In this document: piece by piece, positions 34,212 to 42,462 of the stretch | Numbering within the stretch: position 1 is the stretch's first letter | Layout: every line of letters begins with the position of its first letter | From: Rhodobacter xanthinilyticus | GTDB taxonomy: Bacteria > Pseudomonadota > Alphaproteobacteria > Rhodobacterales > Rhodobacteraceae | Direction: 5' to 3' | NCBI RefSeq assembly: GCF_001856665.1 | Contig: NZ_CP017781.1 | Coordinates: forward strand, 3,054,001-3,118,000 | DNA: 64,000 bases | Position numbers and translations under genes: made by a program | The notes under the pieces: model-generated | What the model was told of the DNA's origin: nothing | Seen by the model: the letters and a program-made list of their open reading frames with translations, nothing else | The model's database searches: none

Positions 34212-34245
34212 GTGGCAAAAGTGGCGCGGAGCCGGGCCCCGCGCC
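34212..34245 (-). terminator. terminator of the phytase-like esterase gene
   Basis: Stem GGCGCGG (34223-34229) and CCGCGCC (34239-34245). On the minus strand ACTTTTGCC follows. It lies seven bases past the stop codon of the esterase-like gene. Confidence 0.7.
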
Positions 34246-34251
34246 GCCCCC

Positions 34252-36417
34252 TCACTCGACCTTGCCGATCGAGAAGAAGAAGGTCTCGCCCGAGCTGTCG
34301 TCGAGCCCGTCATTGTCGGTCACGACAAAGCCCTCGCCCGCGGCGTCGATGGTGAAGCCCTCGACCTTGTCGACGATATAGCCGCCATAACCCGCCAGAT
34401 CGGGGATCAGGTCGCGCACCTCTTCCTTGGTCACCACCGGCAGATCGCCGCCCAGCGCCGCCGGCACCATCTCGGAGAGCTTCACGCGGAAGATCTTCTT
34501 GACCTTGGCGAGGTCGCCCAGCTGGTTGTCGCGCTCGACGATATAGGCGTAATCGCCGCGGATGGTGATCTCGGAAAGCCCCATCCAGCCCGCGCCCTTC
34601 GGCTCGAGCGGGTAGTGCACCGCGCCCCAGTCCTTGGTCTCGGTGTTGTAGGCCACCAGCTTGACCATGCCCTTCGGGTCATCGGCCCATTCGCGCTGCA
34701 CCGCCATCCAGAGCGTCTCGCCGAGCTTGGCGATCCCCTCGAAGCCAAACCGCGTCTCGGCGGCGGCGAGCTCGGCGGGCAGGCCGATCTGTTCCTTGAT
34801 CTTGCCCTTGGCATCGACATGCACGATCCCGTGCGGGATCATCTTGTCCGACCGCCCCTCGGAGGCGAGCCAGAACCCGCCCTCGCCATCGGGGGTGATC
34901 CCCTCGAGATCCATCAGCTGCGCCGCCTCGCCGCCGCGCGTGACCACGGTCGCGCCGGTGATCTTCGCGGGCTTTTGCGTGGCATTGAGGGTGAAGATCG
35001 TCGGCGCCGCGCCATAAACGCTGTCGGAGACCGCATAGAGCTTGCCCGGCTCCGCCGGATCCGCCGCAAGGCCCGAAAGCGCGCCCCAGCCGATCAGCTC
35101 GGCGCTGCCCGCCGAGGTGATCGTCGGATAGGAGGCCGCGGCCTCGGCGCGCGCAAAGATCATCACATGCGCCCGCGCGCCGCCATCTTCGCCAAGGTCG
35201 GTCTCATTGGCCGAAACCAAGAGCCCGCGCGCCGGGATCGCGGCATAGCCCTCCGGGCCGACCCCCGAGGGCAGGAGCTGCAGGAGCTTCGGCGCGGTGA
35301 GATCGCTCACGTCATAGACGCCCACGATCGAGCCGCGCTCGGAGCCGATGAACACCAGCGGCTGGCCGTCGAACGCGCCCACCTCGACCGATTCGGGCTC
35401 GACGCCCTTCTTGGCGGCGCGGCCCTCGGGGAAATGCCCGATCTGGGCCAGCGCGCGCTCGAAGGTGTTGCCGCTGTCATAGACGACGGTGCCGTCCTTC
35501 TTGAAGATCGTCCAGCCGCGCGAGCCGCCCTTCCAGTCGCCCTCGTTGGCGGTGGCGAAATGATCCTCGTCGATCCATTTCACCGCATCGGGCTCGCGCG
35601 GGATATCGCTGAGCGCGCCGGTGAAATCGAGCTTGCCGTCCTTCTTGGTGTCGACCCCCTCGAGGCTGACCGTGCCCGCGCTGAAATGGCCCGCGACCTT
35701 GCCATCGGCGCCGATCACCACGATCTCGTTGTTCTCCTGCAGCGTCACGACGATCTCGCCGAGCGCGTTGATGTCAACGAATTCGGGCTCCGGGTCGTCG
35801 CCCGCAACGCCCGCAAGGCCGGTGAGCTCGATCCGCTCAGCCGCGCCACAATCCGCCACACCCGCCTTGAGCGGCAGCTTGACCAGATAGCCCGCCGGCA
35901 TCTGCGGCAGATCGCCATCGTTCAGATCCTCGTCGCGCTCATTCTCGATCGCCACCGCGAGGAAGCTGCCATCCTTGGCGCGCGCCACCGAATCGGGCTG
36001 GCCGCCGAGATCGCAGGAGCCGACCTCCGCGCCCTTGCCCAGATCGACCATCGCCAGCCGCCCCGAGGGCGCGACATAGCTTTCCGAGGTGTTCACCGCG
36101 ACAAAGGCCATGTCGCCCACCACCGCAACCGAGGTCGGCTCGCCCTTCATGTCGATCGCGCCAAGCGGCTTCGGCGCCGCAGGCTCGGCAATATCGACCA
36201 TGCCGATCACGCCAAGCAGGCTGTCGGTGTAAACCAGCCGCATCCCGTCCTCGCTCGCGGCGATGATCTCGGCGGAGGTGGCGCGGGCGGTGTCTTCGCC
36301 CGCCGCCATGTTCAGGGGCGTCGCGAAAGCCGCCACCCGGTTGAAGCTCATCTCGGCCGCAGCGGGCAGAGCCGTGGTCAGGGCAAGCACAGCCCCGAGC
36401 GAAAGTCGCATCATCAT
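34252..36417 (-). CDS. exported choice-of-anchor I / phytase-like esterase fusion protein
   Basis: 721 residues from the first of three ATGs at 36417, preceded by GGAGACACCG. Signal peptide 1-20 (LGAVLALTTALPAAAE). The N-terminal 430 residues are a beta-propeller of the choice-of-anchor I kind with repeats such as GEPTSVAVVGDMAFVAVNTS and EPDAVKWIDEDHFATANEGDW. The C-terminal part (from about 440) matches the esterase-like activity of phytase domain: MDLEGITPDGEGGFWLASEGR and RFGFEGIAKLGETLW, with acidic metal ligands. It is probably secreted to the periplasm and acts on a phosphoester. A weak candidate Pho box lies upstream. Confidence 0.8.
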   Translation of the reverse strand: MMMRLSLGAVLALTTALPAAAEMSFNRVAAFATPLNMAAGEDTARATSAEIIAASEDGMRLVYTDSLLGVIGMVDIAEPAAPKPLGAIDMKGEPTSVAVVGDMAFVAVNTSESYVAPSGRLAMVDLGKGAEVGSCDLGGQPDSVARAKDGSFLAVAIENERDEDLNDGDLPQMPAGYLVKLPLKAGVADCGAAERIELTGLAGVAGDDPEPEFVDINALGEIVVTLQENNEIVVIGADGKVAGHFSAGTVSLEGVDTKKDGKLDFTGALSDIPREPDAVKWIDEDHFATANEGDWKGGSRGWTIFKKDGTVVYDSGNTFERALAQIGHFPEGRAAKKGVEPESVEVGAFDGQPLVFIGSERGSIVGVYDVSDLTAPKLLQLLPSGVGPEGYAAIPARGLLVSANETDLGEDGGARAHVMIFARAEAAASYPTITSAGSAELIGWGALSGLAADPAEPGKLYAVSDSVYGAAPTIFTLNATQKPAKITGATVVTRGGEAAQLMDLEGITPDGEGGFWLASEGRSDKMIPHGIVHVDAKGKIKEQIGLPAELAAAETRFGFEGIAKLGETLWMAVQREWADDPKGMVKLVAYNTETKDWGAVHYPLEPKGAGWMGLSEITIRGDYAYIVERDNQLGDLAKVKKIFRVKLSEMVPAALGGDLPVVTKEEVRDLIPDLAGYGGYIVDKVEGFTIDAAGEGFVVTDNDGLDDSSGETFFFSIGKVE

Positions 36418-36471
36418 CGGTGTCTCCGTCATTTGCTGAGCGGAGCCATGCCCGGGCGCGGTAACATCTCC

Positions 36472-36489
36472 GCGACCAAGCCATGACGA
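36472..36489 (-). promoter_or_regulatory. weak candidate Pho box before the phytase-like gene
   Basis: On the minus strand two direct repeats, TCGTCAT and TGGTCGC, four bases apart, match the CTGTCAT-N4-CTGTCAT pattern at 9 of 14 positions. They lie 55-72 bases before the start codon. Support is slight without a matrix score. Confidence 0.22.
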
Positions 36490-36510
36490 TTGCGTAACGA
36501 CGAGCGTCGA

Positions 36511-36525
36511 GGGGGCAGCGCCCCC
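36511..36525. repeat. GGGGGC-AGC-GCCCCC palindrome
   Basis: A perfect six-base-pair GC palindrome, the same one that accompanies copies A and B of the ATATTT repeat, standing here alone seven bases past the creatinase stop codon. Confidence 0.5.
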
Positions 36526-36531
36526 TGCCCC

Positions 36532-37737
36532 TCACCCCACCACGTTGAACGCCGGCCCGTAGGGATAGCCGGTGATATTCTCCGCGCCGTCCTCGCCGAT
36601 CACGAGAATATCGTGCTCGCGGTAGCCGCCGGCGCCGGGGCGCCCCTCGGGGATCGTCACCATCGGCTCCATCGACACCACCATCCCCGGCGCCAGAACC
36701 GTCTCGATATCCTCGCGCAGCTCGAGCCCCGCCTCGCGGCCATAGTAATGCGAGAGCACCCCGAAGCTGTGGCCGTAGCCGAAGCTGCGGTATTGCAGCA
36801 GGTTCTTCTCCTCGAAGAAGGCGTTGAGCGTCGCCGTCACCTCGGCGCAGCTCGCCCCGGGTTTCAAAAGCCCGAGCCCGAGCTCATGGGCCGCGACATT
36901 GGCCTCCCAGATCGTCAGGCTGGCCGCATCGACCTCGCCCACGAACATCGTGCGCTCGAGCGCGGTGTAATAGCCCGAGATCATCGGGAAGCAGTTGAGC
37001 GAGAGGATATCGCCGCGCCGCAGCCGCCGCCCGGTGACCGGGTTATGCGCGCCATCGGTGTTCAGCCCGGATTGGAACCAGACCCAGGTGTCGCGATATT
37101 CCGCATCGGGGAAGCGCTCGGCGATCGCCGCCTCCATCGCGTCGCGCCCGGCCATCGCCACGTCGATCTCGCGCAGCCCCTCGCGGATCGTCTCGCGGAT
37201 CGCGTAGCCGCCGATATCGGCCACCGCCGCGCCCTGTTTGATCAGCGCGATCTCGGCGGCGGATTTCACCATCCGCTGGCGCATGCTGGCGGGCGCGATA
37301 TCGACCCGGGCGGCGGGTTTGAGGAAGGTATCGAGCTTGGCCGAGGCCTCGAGGGTGAGGTGATCGGCCTCGATCCCGAGCCGGCGCCCCTCGCCGATCA
37401 GATGGCGGATCGCGCGCCAGTAATTATCCCGCGTCCAGTCGGTATAGGTCAGGCTCGCGCCATGGCTGCGCCGCCAGGGCTGGCCCGCGTCGATCCCCGC
37501 CGAAACGGTGGTCGAGGCATCGGCGGTGACGACCAGCGCATAGGGCCGCCCGAAGGAGCAATAGAGAAAGCCCGAGTAATAGGCGATCGTCTGCATCGAG
37601 GTCAGCACCGCCGCCTCGACCCCGGCCGCCGCCATCGCCGCGCGCAGCCCCCCGAGCCGCGCCTCATATTCGGCCGCCGCAAAGGGCAGAACCACCTTTT
37701 CGCCGTTTTCGCAGATATAGAAATCAGGGCGTTGCAT
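36532..37737 (-). CDS. creatinase (creatine amidinohydrolase)
   Basis: 401 residues from the ATG at 37737 (CAGGAGACTAAG upstream). It hydrolyses creatine to sarcosine and urea. It has the pita-bread fold of M24 peptidases without the metal site. FLYCSFGRPYALVV, GQPWRRSHG and FQSGLNTDGAHNPVTGRRL match Pseudomonas creatinase almost residue by residue. The catalytic His231 and the guanidinium-binding Glu261 and Glu357 align with His232, Glu262 and Glu358 of that enzyme, each with an offset of one. No creatininase, sarcosine oxidase or urease gene is in view. It is divergent from a P1 peptidase gene. Confidence 0.92.
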   Translation of the reverse strand: MQRPDFYICENGEKVVLPFAAAEYEARLGGLRAAMAAAGVEAAVLTSMQTIAYYSGFLYCSFGRPYALVVTADASTTVSAGIDAGQPWRRSHGASLTYTDWTRDNYWRAIRHLIGEGRRLGIEADHLTLEASAKLDTFLKPAARVDIAPASMRQRMVKSAAEIALIKQGAAVADIGGYAIRETIREGLREIDVAMAGRDAMEAAIAERFPDAEYRDTWVWFQSGLNTDGAHNPVTGRRLRRGDILSLNCFPMISGYYTALERTMFVGEVDAASLTIWEANVAAHELGLGLLKPGASCAEVTATLNAFFEEKNLLQYRSFGYGHSFGVLSHYYGREAGLELREDIETVLAPGMVVSMEPMVTIPEGRPGAGGYREHDILVIGEDGAENITGYPYGPAFNVVG

Positions 37738-37942
37738 CTTAGTCTCCTGTGGGGCCATGGGACCCCGAAAGATCCCGGCGTTCAGGACGAACGGCGGTTG
37801 CCCGCCAACCTCGGAGGTGCCCCTCCTGCGACGACGCCATCGTCGCGGTCGCGCAGATGCTGCCAGAGGCGCGCGCGCCGCGCAAGGGGGTTGACCCGGG
37901 CCGCGACCGCGCCGAGGCTTGGGCAAACGCGAGGAGACCCAG

Positions 37943-38932
37943 ATGCGCCCCGGCCCGCTCAACCTGATCACCGATGTCGCGGGGCTGGTCGTCGGCAACG
38001 CCCATGACGCGCGGCTGCGCTCGGGCGTCAGCGTGCTGAGCGCGGCGCGCCCCTTCACGGCCGCGGTGCATGTGATGGGCGGCGCGCCCGGCACCCGCGA
38101 GACGGATCTGCTCGCCCCCGACAAGCTCGTGCAGGAGGTCGACGCGCTGGTGCTCTCGGGCGGCTCGGCCTTCGGGCTCGACGCGGCCTCGGGGGTGATG
38201 GAGGCGCTCGCCGCGGCCGGGCGGGGCTTTGCGGTCGGGCCTGCGCTTGTGCCGATCGTGCCGAGCGCGATCCTCTTCGATCTCTTGAACGGCGGCGAGA
38301 AGGGCTGGGCCGAGAACCCCTATCGCGGGCTCGGGCGGGCGGCCTTTGCGGGCGCGGGCACACGATTCGAGATCGGCTCGGCCGGGGCGGGCTATGGCGC
38401 GATGACGGGGCGGCTCAAGGGCGGGCTCGGCTCGGCCTCGGCGGTGCTGGGCAACGGGCTGACGGTCGGCGCGCTTGTGGCGGTCAATGCGCTGGGCTCC
38501 GCGACGGTGGGCGAGAGCGGGCATTTCTGGGCCGCGCCCTGGGAGATCGACGCGGAATTCGGCGGGCGCGGCCCCGCGCGCGCCTACCCCGCCACCGAGG
38601 AACCGCGCCCGATGAAACGCACCGGCGAGGCCACCACCATCGCGATCGTGGCGACCGATGCCGCGCTCAGCCAGGCGCAGGCCCAGCGCCTCGCCATCGC
38701 CGCCCATGACGGGATGGCGCGCGCGCTCGTGCCCTCGCATACGCCGCTCGACGGCGATCTCGTCTTTGCCGCCGCGACCGGCGAAAAACCCCTCGCCGAG
38801 GCCCTCGACACCTTCGCGCTCGGCCATGCCGCGGCCTGCACGCTGGCCCGCGCCATCGCCCGCGCGGTTTATGCCGCGACGCCACAGCCGGGCGATCTGC
38901 AACCCACCTGGTCCCACCTTTTCGGCACCTGA
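37943..38932 (+). CDS. P1 family (DmpA-like, S58) peptidase
   Basis: 329 residues from the ATG at 37943 with GAGGAGACC upstream. The family self-cleaves into two chains and acts as an aminopeptidase on small or beta-amino substrates. NLITDVAGLVVGNAHDARLRSGVSV, ALVLSGGSAFGLDAASGVM and SAGAGYGAMTGRLKGGLGSAS are family blocks. The probable cleavage point is before the second Thr in GEATTIAIVATDAAL, the new N-terminal nucleophile. It is cytoplasmic. Divergent from creatinase, 206 bases between starts; gabD follows 110 bases later. Confidence 0.88.
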   Translation: MRPGPLNLITDVAGLVVGNAHDARLRSGVSVLSAARPFTAAVHVMGGAPGTRETDLLAPDKLVQEVDALVLSGGSAFGLDAASGVMEALAAAGRGFAVGPALVPIVPSAILFDLLNGGEKGWAENPYRGLGRAAFAGAGTRFEIGSAGAGYGAMTGRLKGGLGSASAVLGNGLTVGALVAVNALGSATVGESGHFWAAPWEIDAEFGGRGPARAYPATEEPRPMKRTGEATTIAIVATDAALSQAQAQRLAIAAHDGMARALVPSHTPLDGDLVFAAATGEKPLAEALDTFALGHAAACTLARAIARAVYAATPQPGDLQPTWSHLFGT

Positions 38933-39042
38933 CCCCGCCCTTTTGGCAAATCCCCGCGCCCGGCTTGCCACCGCGGCGGATGGACAAGCCCGCGCGCGCA
39001 TGGTTCCCTCGCGCAAAGCCCATCCTCGCGGGAGACCCCCTC

Positions 39043-40521
39043 ATGCTCGATACCAAGACCGACCTGAAATCGCTTCTCAAGGACCCGACCCTTCTCGAAA
39101 CCCGCGCCTTCGTGGCGGGCGAATGGGTCGAGGCCGATGACGGCGCGCGCTTTGACGTGCTCAACCCCGCGCGCGGCGACGTGATCTGCTCGGTGCCCGA
39201 TCTGGGCCGCGCCGAAACCGCCCGCGCCATCGAGGCCGCCCGCGTCGCGATGAAGGACTGGGCCGCGCGCACCGGCAAGGAACGCGCCGGCGTGCTGCGC
39301 AAATGGTTCGAGCTGATGATGGCCAACCAGGACGACCTCGGCGCGATCCTGACCGCCGAAATGGGCAAGCCGCTCGCCGAGGCGAAGGGCGAGATCGCCT
39401 ATGGCGCCTCGTTCATCGAATGGTTCGGCGAAGAGGCCAAGCGCATCTATGGCGAGACGATCCCCGGCCATATGCGCGACAAGCGCATCCAGGTGATCAA
39501 ACAGCCGATCGGCGTTGTCGGCTCGATCACGCCGTGGAACTTCCCCAATGCGATGATCACCCGCAAATGCGGCCCCGCGCTCGCGGTCGGCTGCGGCTTC
39601 GTCGCGCGCCCGGCGGCGGAAACCCCGCTCTCGGCGCTCGCGCTCGCGGTGCTTGGTGAACGCGCGGGCCTGCCCAAGGGGATCCTCTCGGTGATCACCT
39701 CGACCAAGGCCTCCGACATCGGCAAGGAATTCTGCGAGAACCCGACGGTGCGCAAGCTGACCTTCACCGGCTCGACCGAGGTCGGCCGCGTGCTGATGCG
39801 CCAGGCCGCCGATCAGGTGATGAAATGCTCGATGGAGCTCGGCGGCAACGCGCCCTTCATCGTCTTCGACGACGCCGATCTCGACGCCGCGGTCGAGGGC
39901 GCGATGATGTCGAAATTCCGCAACAACGGCCAGACCTGCGTCTGTGCGAACCGTATCTATGTGCAGGCCGGGGTCTATGACGCCTTCGCCGCGAAACTCG
40001 CCGCCGCGGTGGCGAAGCTGAACATCGGCGACGGGCTCGAAGCGGGCACCACCACCGGCCCGCTGATCTCCGACAAGGCGGTCGCCAAGGTCGAGGACCA
40101 TATCGCCGACGTGCTCGCCGGCGGCGGCCAGGTCGTCACCGGCGGCAAACGCCACGCGCTCGGCGGCACCTTCTTCGAGCCGACCGTGCTCACCGGCGTG
40201 ACGCAGGAGATGAAAGTCTCGACCGAGGAAACCTTCGGCCCGGTCGCGCCGCTCTTCAAGTTCGAGACCGAGGAAGAGGTGATCGAGAAAGCCAACGCCA
40301 CGATCTTCGGTCTGGCGAGCTATTTCTACGCCCGCGACATCGGCCGCATCACCCGCGTGCAAGAGGGGCTGGAATACGGGATCGTCGGCGTCAACACCGG
40401 CATCATCTCGACCGAGGTCGCGCCCTTCGGCGGCGTCAAGCAATCCGGCCTCGGCCGCGAAGGCTCGCATCACGGCACCGAGGATTACCTCGAGATGAAA
40501 TATATCTGCCTCTCGATCTGA
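39043..40521 (+). CDS. gabD: NADP-dependent succinate-semialdehyde dehydrogenase
   Basis: 492 residues from the ATG at 39043 (CGGGAGACC upstream). It oxidises succinate semialdehyde to succinate, the last step of GABA breakdown. The general-base Glu lies in SMELGGNAPFIVFDDADLD, and the catalytic Cys in NNGQTCVCANRIYV, which also has the second Cys of the GabD redox-switch pair. PWNFPNAMITRK and FTGSTEVGRVL form the cofactor site; KQSGLGREGS is close to the C-terminal GabD signature. No gabT gene is in view. A hairpin at 40553 follows. Confidence 0.94.
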   Translation: MLDTKTDLKSLLKDPTLLETRAFVAGEWVEADDGARFDVLNPARGDVICSVPDLGRAETARAIEAARVAMKDWAARTGKERAGVLRKWFELMMANQDDLGAILTAEMGKPLAEAKGEIAYGASFIEWFGEEAKRIYGETIPGHMRDKRIQVIKQPIGVVGSITPWNFPNAMITRKCGPALAVGCGFVARPAAETPLSALALAVLGERAGLPKGILSVITSTKASDIGKEFCENPTVRKLTFTGSTEVGRVLMRQAADQVMKCSMELGGNAPFIVFDDADLDAAVEGAMMSKFRNNGQTCVCANRIYVQAGVYDAFAAKLAAAVAKLNIGDGLEAGTTTGPLISDKAVAKVEDHIADVLAGGGQVVTGGKRHALGGTFFEPTVLTGVTQEMKVSTEETFGPVAPLFKFETEEEVIEKANATIFGLASYFYARDIGRITRVQEGLEYGIVGVNTGIISTEVAPFGGVKQSGLGREGSHHGTEDYLEMKYICLSI

Positions 40522-40552
40522 CGCCAAACCGAGACAGGTTCAGGAAAATTTC

Positions 40553-40578
40553 GGCGCGAGGCCTTCGGGCCCCGCGCC
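40553..40578 (+). terminator. hairpin after gabD
   Basis: Stem GGCGCG-A-GGCC with loop TTCG and GGCC-C-CGCGCC, one A-C mismatch, 31 bases after the gabD stop. No U-run follows, so it may need help from Rho or only protect the 3-prime end. Confidence 0.5.
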
Positions 40579-40581
40579 AAT

Positions 40582-40595
40582 ATGACGCAGATCAA
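40582..40595 (+). promoter_or_regulatory. candidate FnrL box before the 67-residue ORF
   Basis: ATGAC-GCAG-ATCAA matches the FNR/FnrL consensus TTGAT-N4-ATCAA at 8 of 10 positions; the right half is perfect. It lies 81 bases before the small ORF start. Confidence 0.45.
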
Positions 40596-40675
40596 GGCAT
40601 GAAGGTCGCCGCTGTGCGAGGGTGATCGCGGGGAGAGGGGATGATGCCCCCACCAATTGCCGATTGGAGATCACG

Positions 40676-40879
40676 ATGTCGCTCGCTCGCGCCGCCAGCT
40701 CTTCCGCCCGTCTCGCCGCACCGCGCGGGAAGGCCCGACCGCAACCCATCGCCGCCGTGCGAGAGGCTTACCGGCTCGCGGAGATCGTCGTCTCGCCCGA
40801 GCATGACAGCGTGCAGGACCGGCAGAGCGCGCGCGCCAAACTGACCAAGATCCTCGCCTCGCTCACCCCGCCCGACTGA
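40676..40879 (+). CDS. small basic hypothetical protein
   Basis: 67 residues from the ATG at 40676, chosen because GGAGATCACG lies directly upstream. The N-terminal 28 residues are rich in Ala, Ser and Arg; from REAYRLAEIVVSPEHDSVQDRQSARAKLTKILASL the sequence could form two helices. No family recognised. Support for it being real: a good ribosome-binding site, a candidate FnrL box 81 bases before the start and a terminator hairpin right after the stop. Expression under low oxygen is inference. Confidence 0.55.
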   Translation: MSLARAASSSARLAAPRGKARPQPIAAVREAYRLAEIVVSPEHDSVQDRQSARAKLTKILASLTPPD

Positions 40880-40880
40880 C

Positions 40881-40906
40881 GAAAAAGCCGCCCCGAAGGG
40901 CGGCTC
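40881..40906. terminator. shared terminator between the 67-residue ORF and the TrcR-type gene
   Basis: Arms AGCCGCCC (40886-40893) and GGGCGGCT (40898-40905), loop CGAA. On the minus strand a run of five T follows, supporting termination of the DUF1013 gene. Confidence 0.75.
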
Positions 40907-40924
40907 TTGCGGTCCGGGCGCCGA

Positions 40925-41689
40925 TCACTTGCGATCGTCGTCGTCCTCATCCTCATCATCGCCATGCGGCAGGTTGAAGAAGCTGTCGGCATCCGAGAAA
41001 TCCTTCGGATCTTCGCGCTCTTCCTCGACGGCGCCACCGCCCAGGGTGAAATTCTCCAGCCCCGCGATCGAGGACGGCAGACGCGGCTCGTCCGACATGC
41101 CGAGCGATTGCTCGGTCGAGACCAGCTTGCGACGCTCGTCATCCGACATCACGCCCTCGGCCGCGCGTTTCTTCGCCGCCTTCTGCACTTCGCTGTCGAG
41201 CTCCGATTGCCGGCACAGGCCGAGCGCCACCGGGTCGATCGCGGTCATGTTCTGGATGTTCCAGTGGGTGCGCTCGCGGATCGAGGCGATGGTGGGCTTG
41301 GTCGTGCCCACCAGCCGCGCGATCTGCGCATCGGCGAGCTCGGGGTGGAATTTCACCAGCCACAGGATCGCGTTCGGGCGGTCCTGACGCTTCGAGAGCG
41401 GCGTGTAGCGCGGCCCGCGGCGCTTGTCCTCGCCCACCGCGGCGGCGTTGAACTTCAGCCGCAGCTTGTAGAGCGGGTCGGCCTCGCCCTTGTCGATCTC
41501 TTTCTGGTCGAGCTGGTTCGAGGCGATCGGGTCGAAGCCCTTCACGCCCGCCGCCACGTCGCCATCGGCGATGCCCTGCACTTCAAGCTCGTGCATGCCG
41601 CAGAAATCCGCGATCTGCTTGAAGCTGAGCGTCGTATTGTCCACCAGCCAAACGGCGGTCGCTTTGGCCATCAGGGGCTTGTTGGTCAT
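40925..41689 (-). CDS. DUF1013 / TrcR-type cell-cycle transcriptional regulator
   Basis: 254 residues from the ATG at 41689, which has AAAGGATG seven bases upstream; an ATG nine bases earlier is also possible. MAKATAVWLVDNTTLSFKQIADFCGMHELEVQGIADG is a helix-turn-helix, and a second one appears in DAQIARLVGTTKPTIASIRERTHWN. The C-terminal tail is very acidic (DEDEDDDD). The family is alphaproteobacterial, usually essential and annotated as TrcR, a regulator connected with the housekeeping RNA polymerase. It stands alone, with a terminator after the stop. Confidence 0.88.
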   Translation of the reverse strand: MTNKPLMAKATAVWLVDNTTLSFKQIADFCGMHELEVQGIADGDVAAGVKGFDPIASNQLDQKEIDKGEADPLYKLRLKFNAAAVGEDKRRGPRYTPLSKRQDRPNAILWLVKFHPELADAQIARLVGTTKPTIASIRERTHWNIQNMTAIDPVALGLCRQSELDSEVQKAAKKRAAEGVMSDDERRKLVSTEQSLGMSDEPRLPSSIAGLENFTLGGGAVEEEREDPKDFSDADSFFNLPHGDDEDEDDDDRK

Positions 41690-41820
41690 CGGAGCCATCC
41701 TTTACAAATCTCTCCCGTGCCGAGAAACCGGCTGCGGCCTCGGTTCCCCCGGGCCGCGGTCCATTTCTGGTGGGGAATTGGGGCGTATATAGTCAGAAAT
41801 CCACTGCGAGGGAAGAGAAA

Positions 41821-42462
41821 ATGAGAGTTTTAGCGATCTGCGCCCTGGGCCTCGCGCTTGCGGCGCCCATCGCCCGGGCGGAGGGCGAGCGCGCGGGGGA
41901 TTTCGACTATTACGTCCTCGCGCTCTCGTGGTCGCCGGGCTGGTGCGCGACCGACGGCGCGGGGCGCGGCGCGGCGCAATGCGACCCGGCCAATGACGCG
42001 AGCTTCGTGCTGCACGGGCTCTGGCCGCAGGACGAGGCGGGCTATCCAAGCTATTGCCGCACCACCGCCCGCGACCCCTCGCGCGCGCAATCGGCGGCGA
42101 TGGAGGATATCATGGGCTCCGATGGCGCGGCCTGGTATCAATGGAAGAAACACGGCCGCTGCGCCGGCCTTTCCGCCGCCGAGTATTATGCAACCGCCCG
42201 CGCGGCCTATGAAAGCATTGAAATCCCACAGGTTTTCAAAGCCCTGCCGAAGGATGTGCGGCTGCCCGCGAAGGTCGTCGAAGAGGCGTTTCTCGAGGCG
42301 AACCCCGGCCTCACCCGCGACGGGATCACCATCACCTGCGCCGAGGGCCGCATTCAGGAGGCGCGGATCTGCCTCACCCGCGATCTGACCCCGCGCAAAT
42401 GCGGGGCCGATGTGATCCGCGATTGCACGATGACCAACGCGCTGATGGAGCGGGTGCGCTGA
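41821..42462 (+). CDS. ribonuclease T2 family protein
   Basis: 213 residues from the ATG at 41821 (GGGAAGAG upstream). Signal peptide 1-20 (LAICALGLALAAPIARA). The first active-site segment is FVLHGLWPQ with His65; the second is YQWKKHGRC with Lys110 and His111. In classical T2 enzymes a Glu occupies the position held here by Gln107, and it helps stabilise the transition state; Gln here may lower activity, or this branch uses another residue. Six Cys could form disulfides. Secreted to the periplasm. The stop abuts the convergent oxidoreductase stop with no spacer. Confidence 0.87.
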   Translation: MRVLAICALGLALAAPIARAEGERAGDFDYYVLALSWSPGWCATDGAGRGAAQCDPANDASFVLHGLWPQDEAGYPSYCRTTARDPSRAQSAAMEDIMGSDGAAWYQWKKHGRCAGLSAAEYYATARAAYESIEIPQVFKALPKDVRLPAKVVEEAFLEANPGLTRDGITITCAEGRIQEARICLTRDLTPRKCGADVIRDCTMTNALMERVR

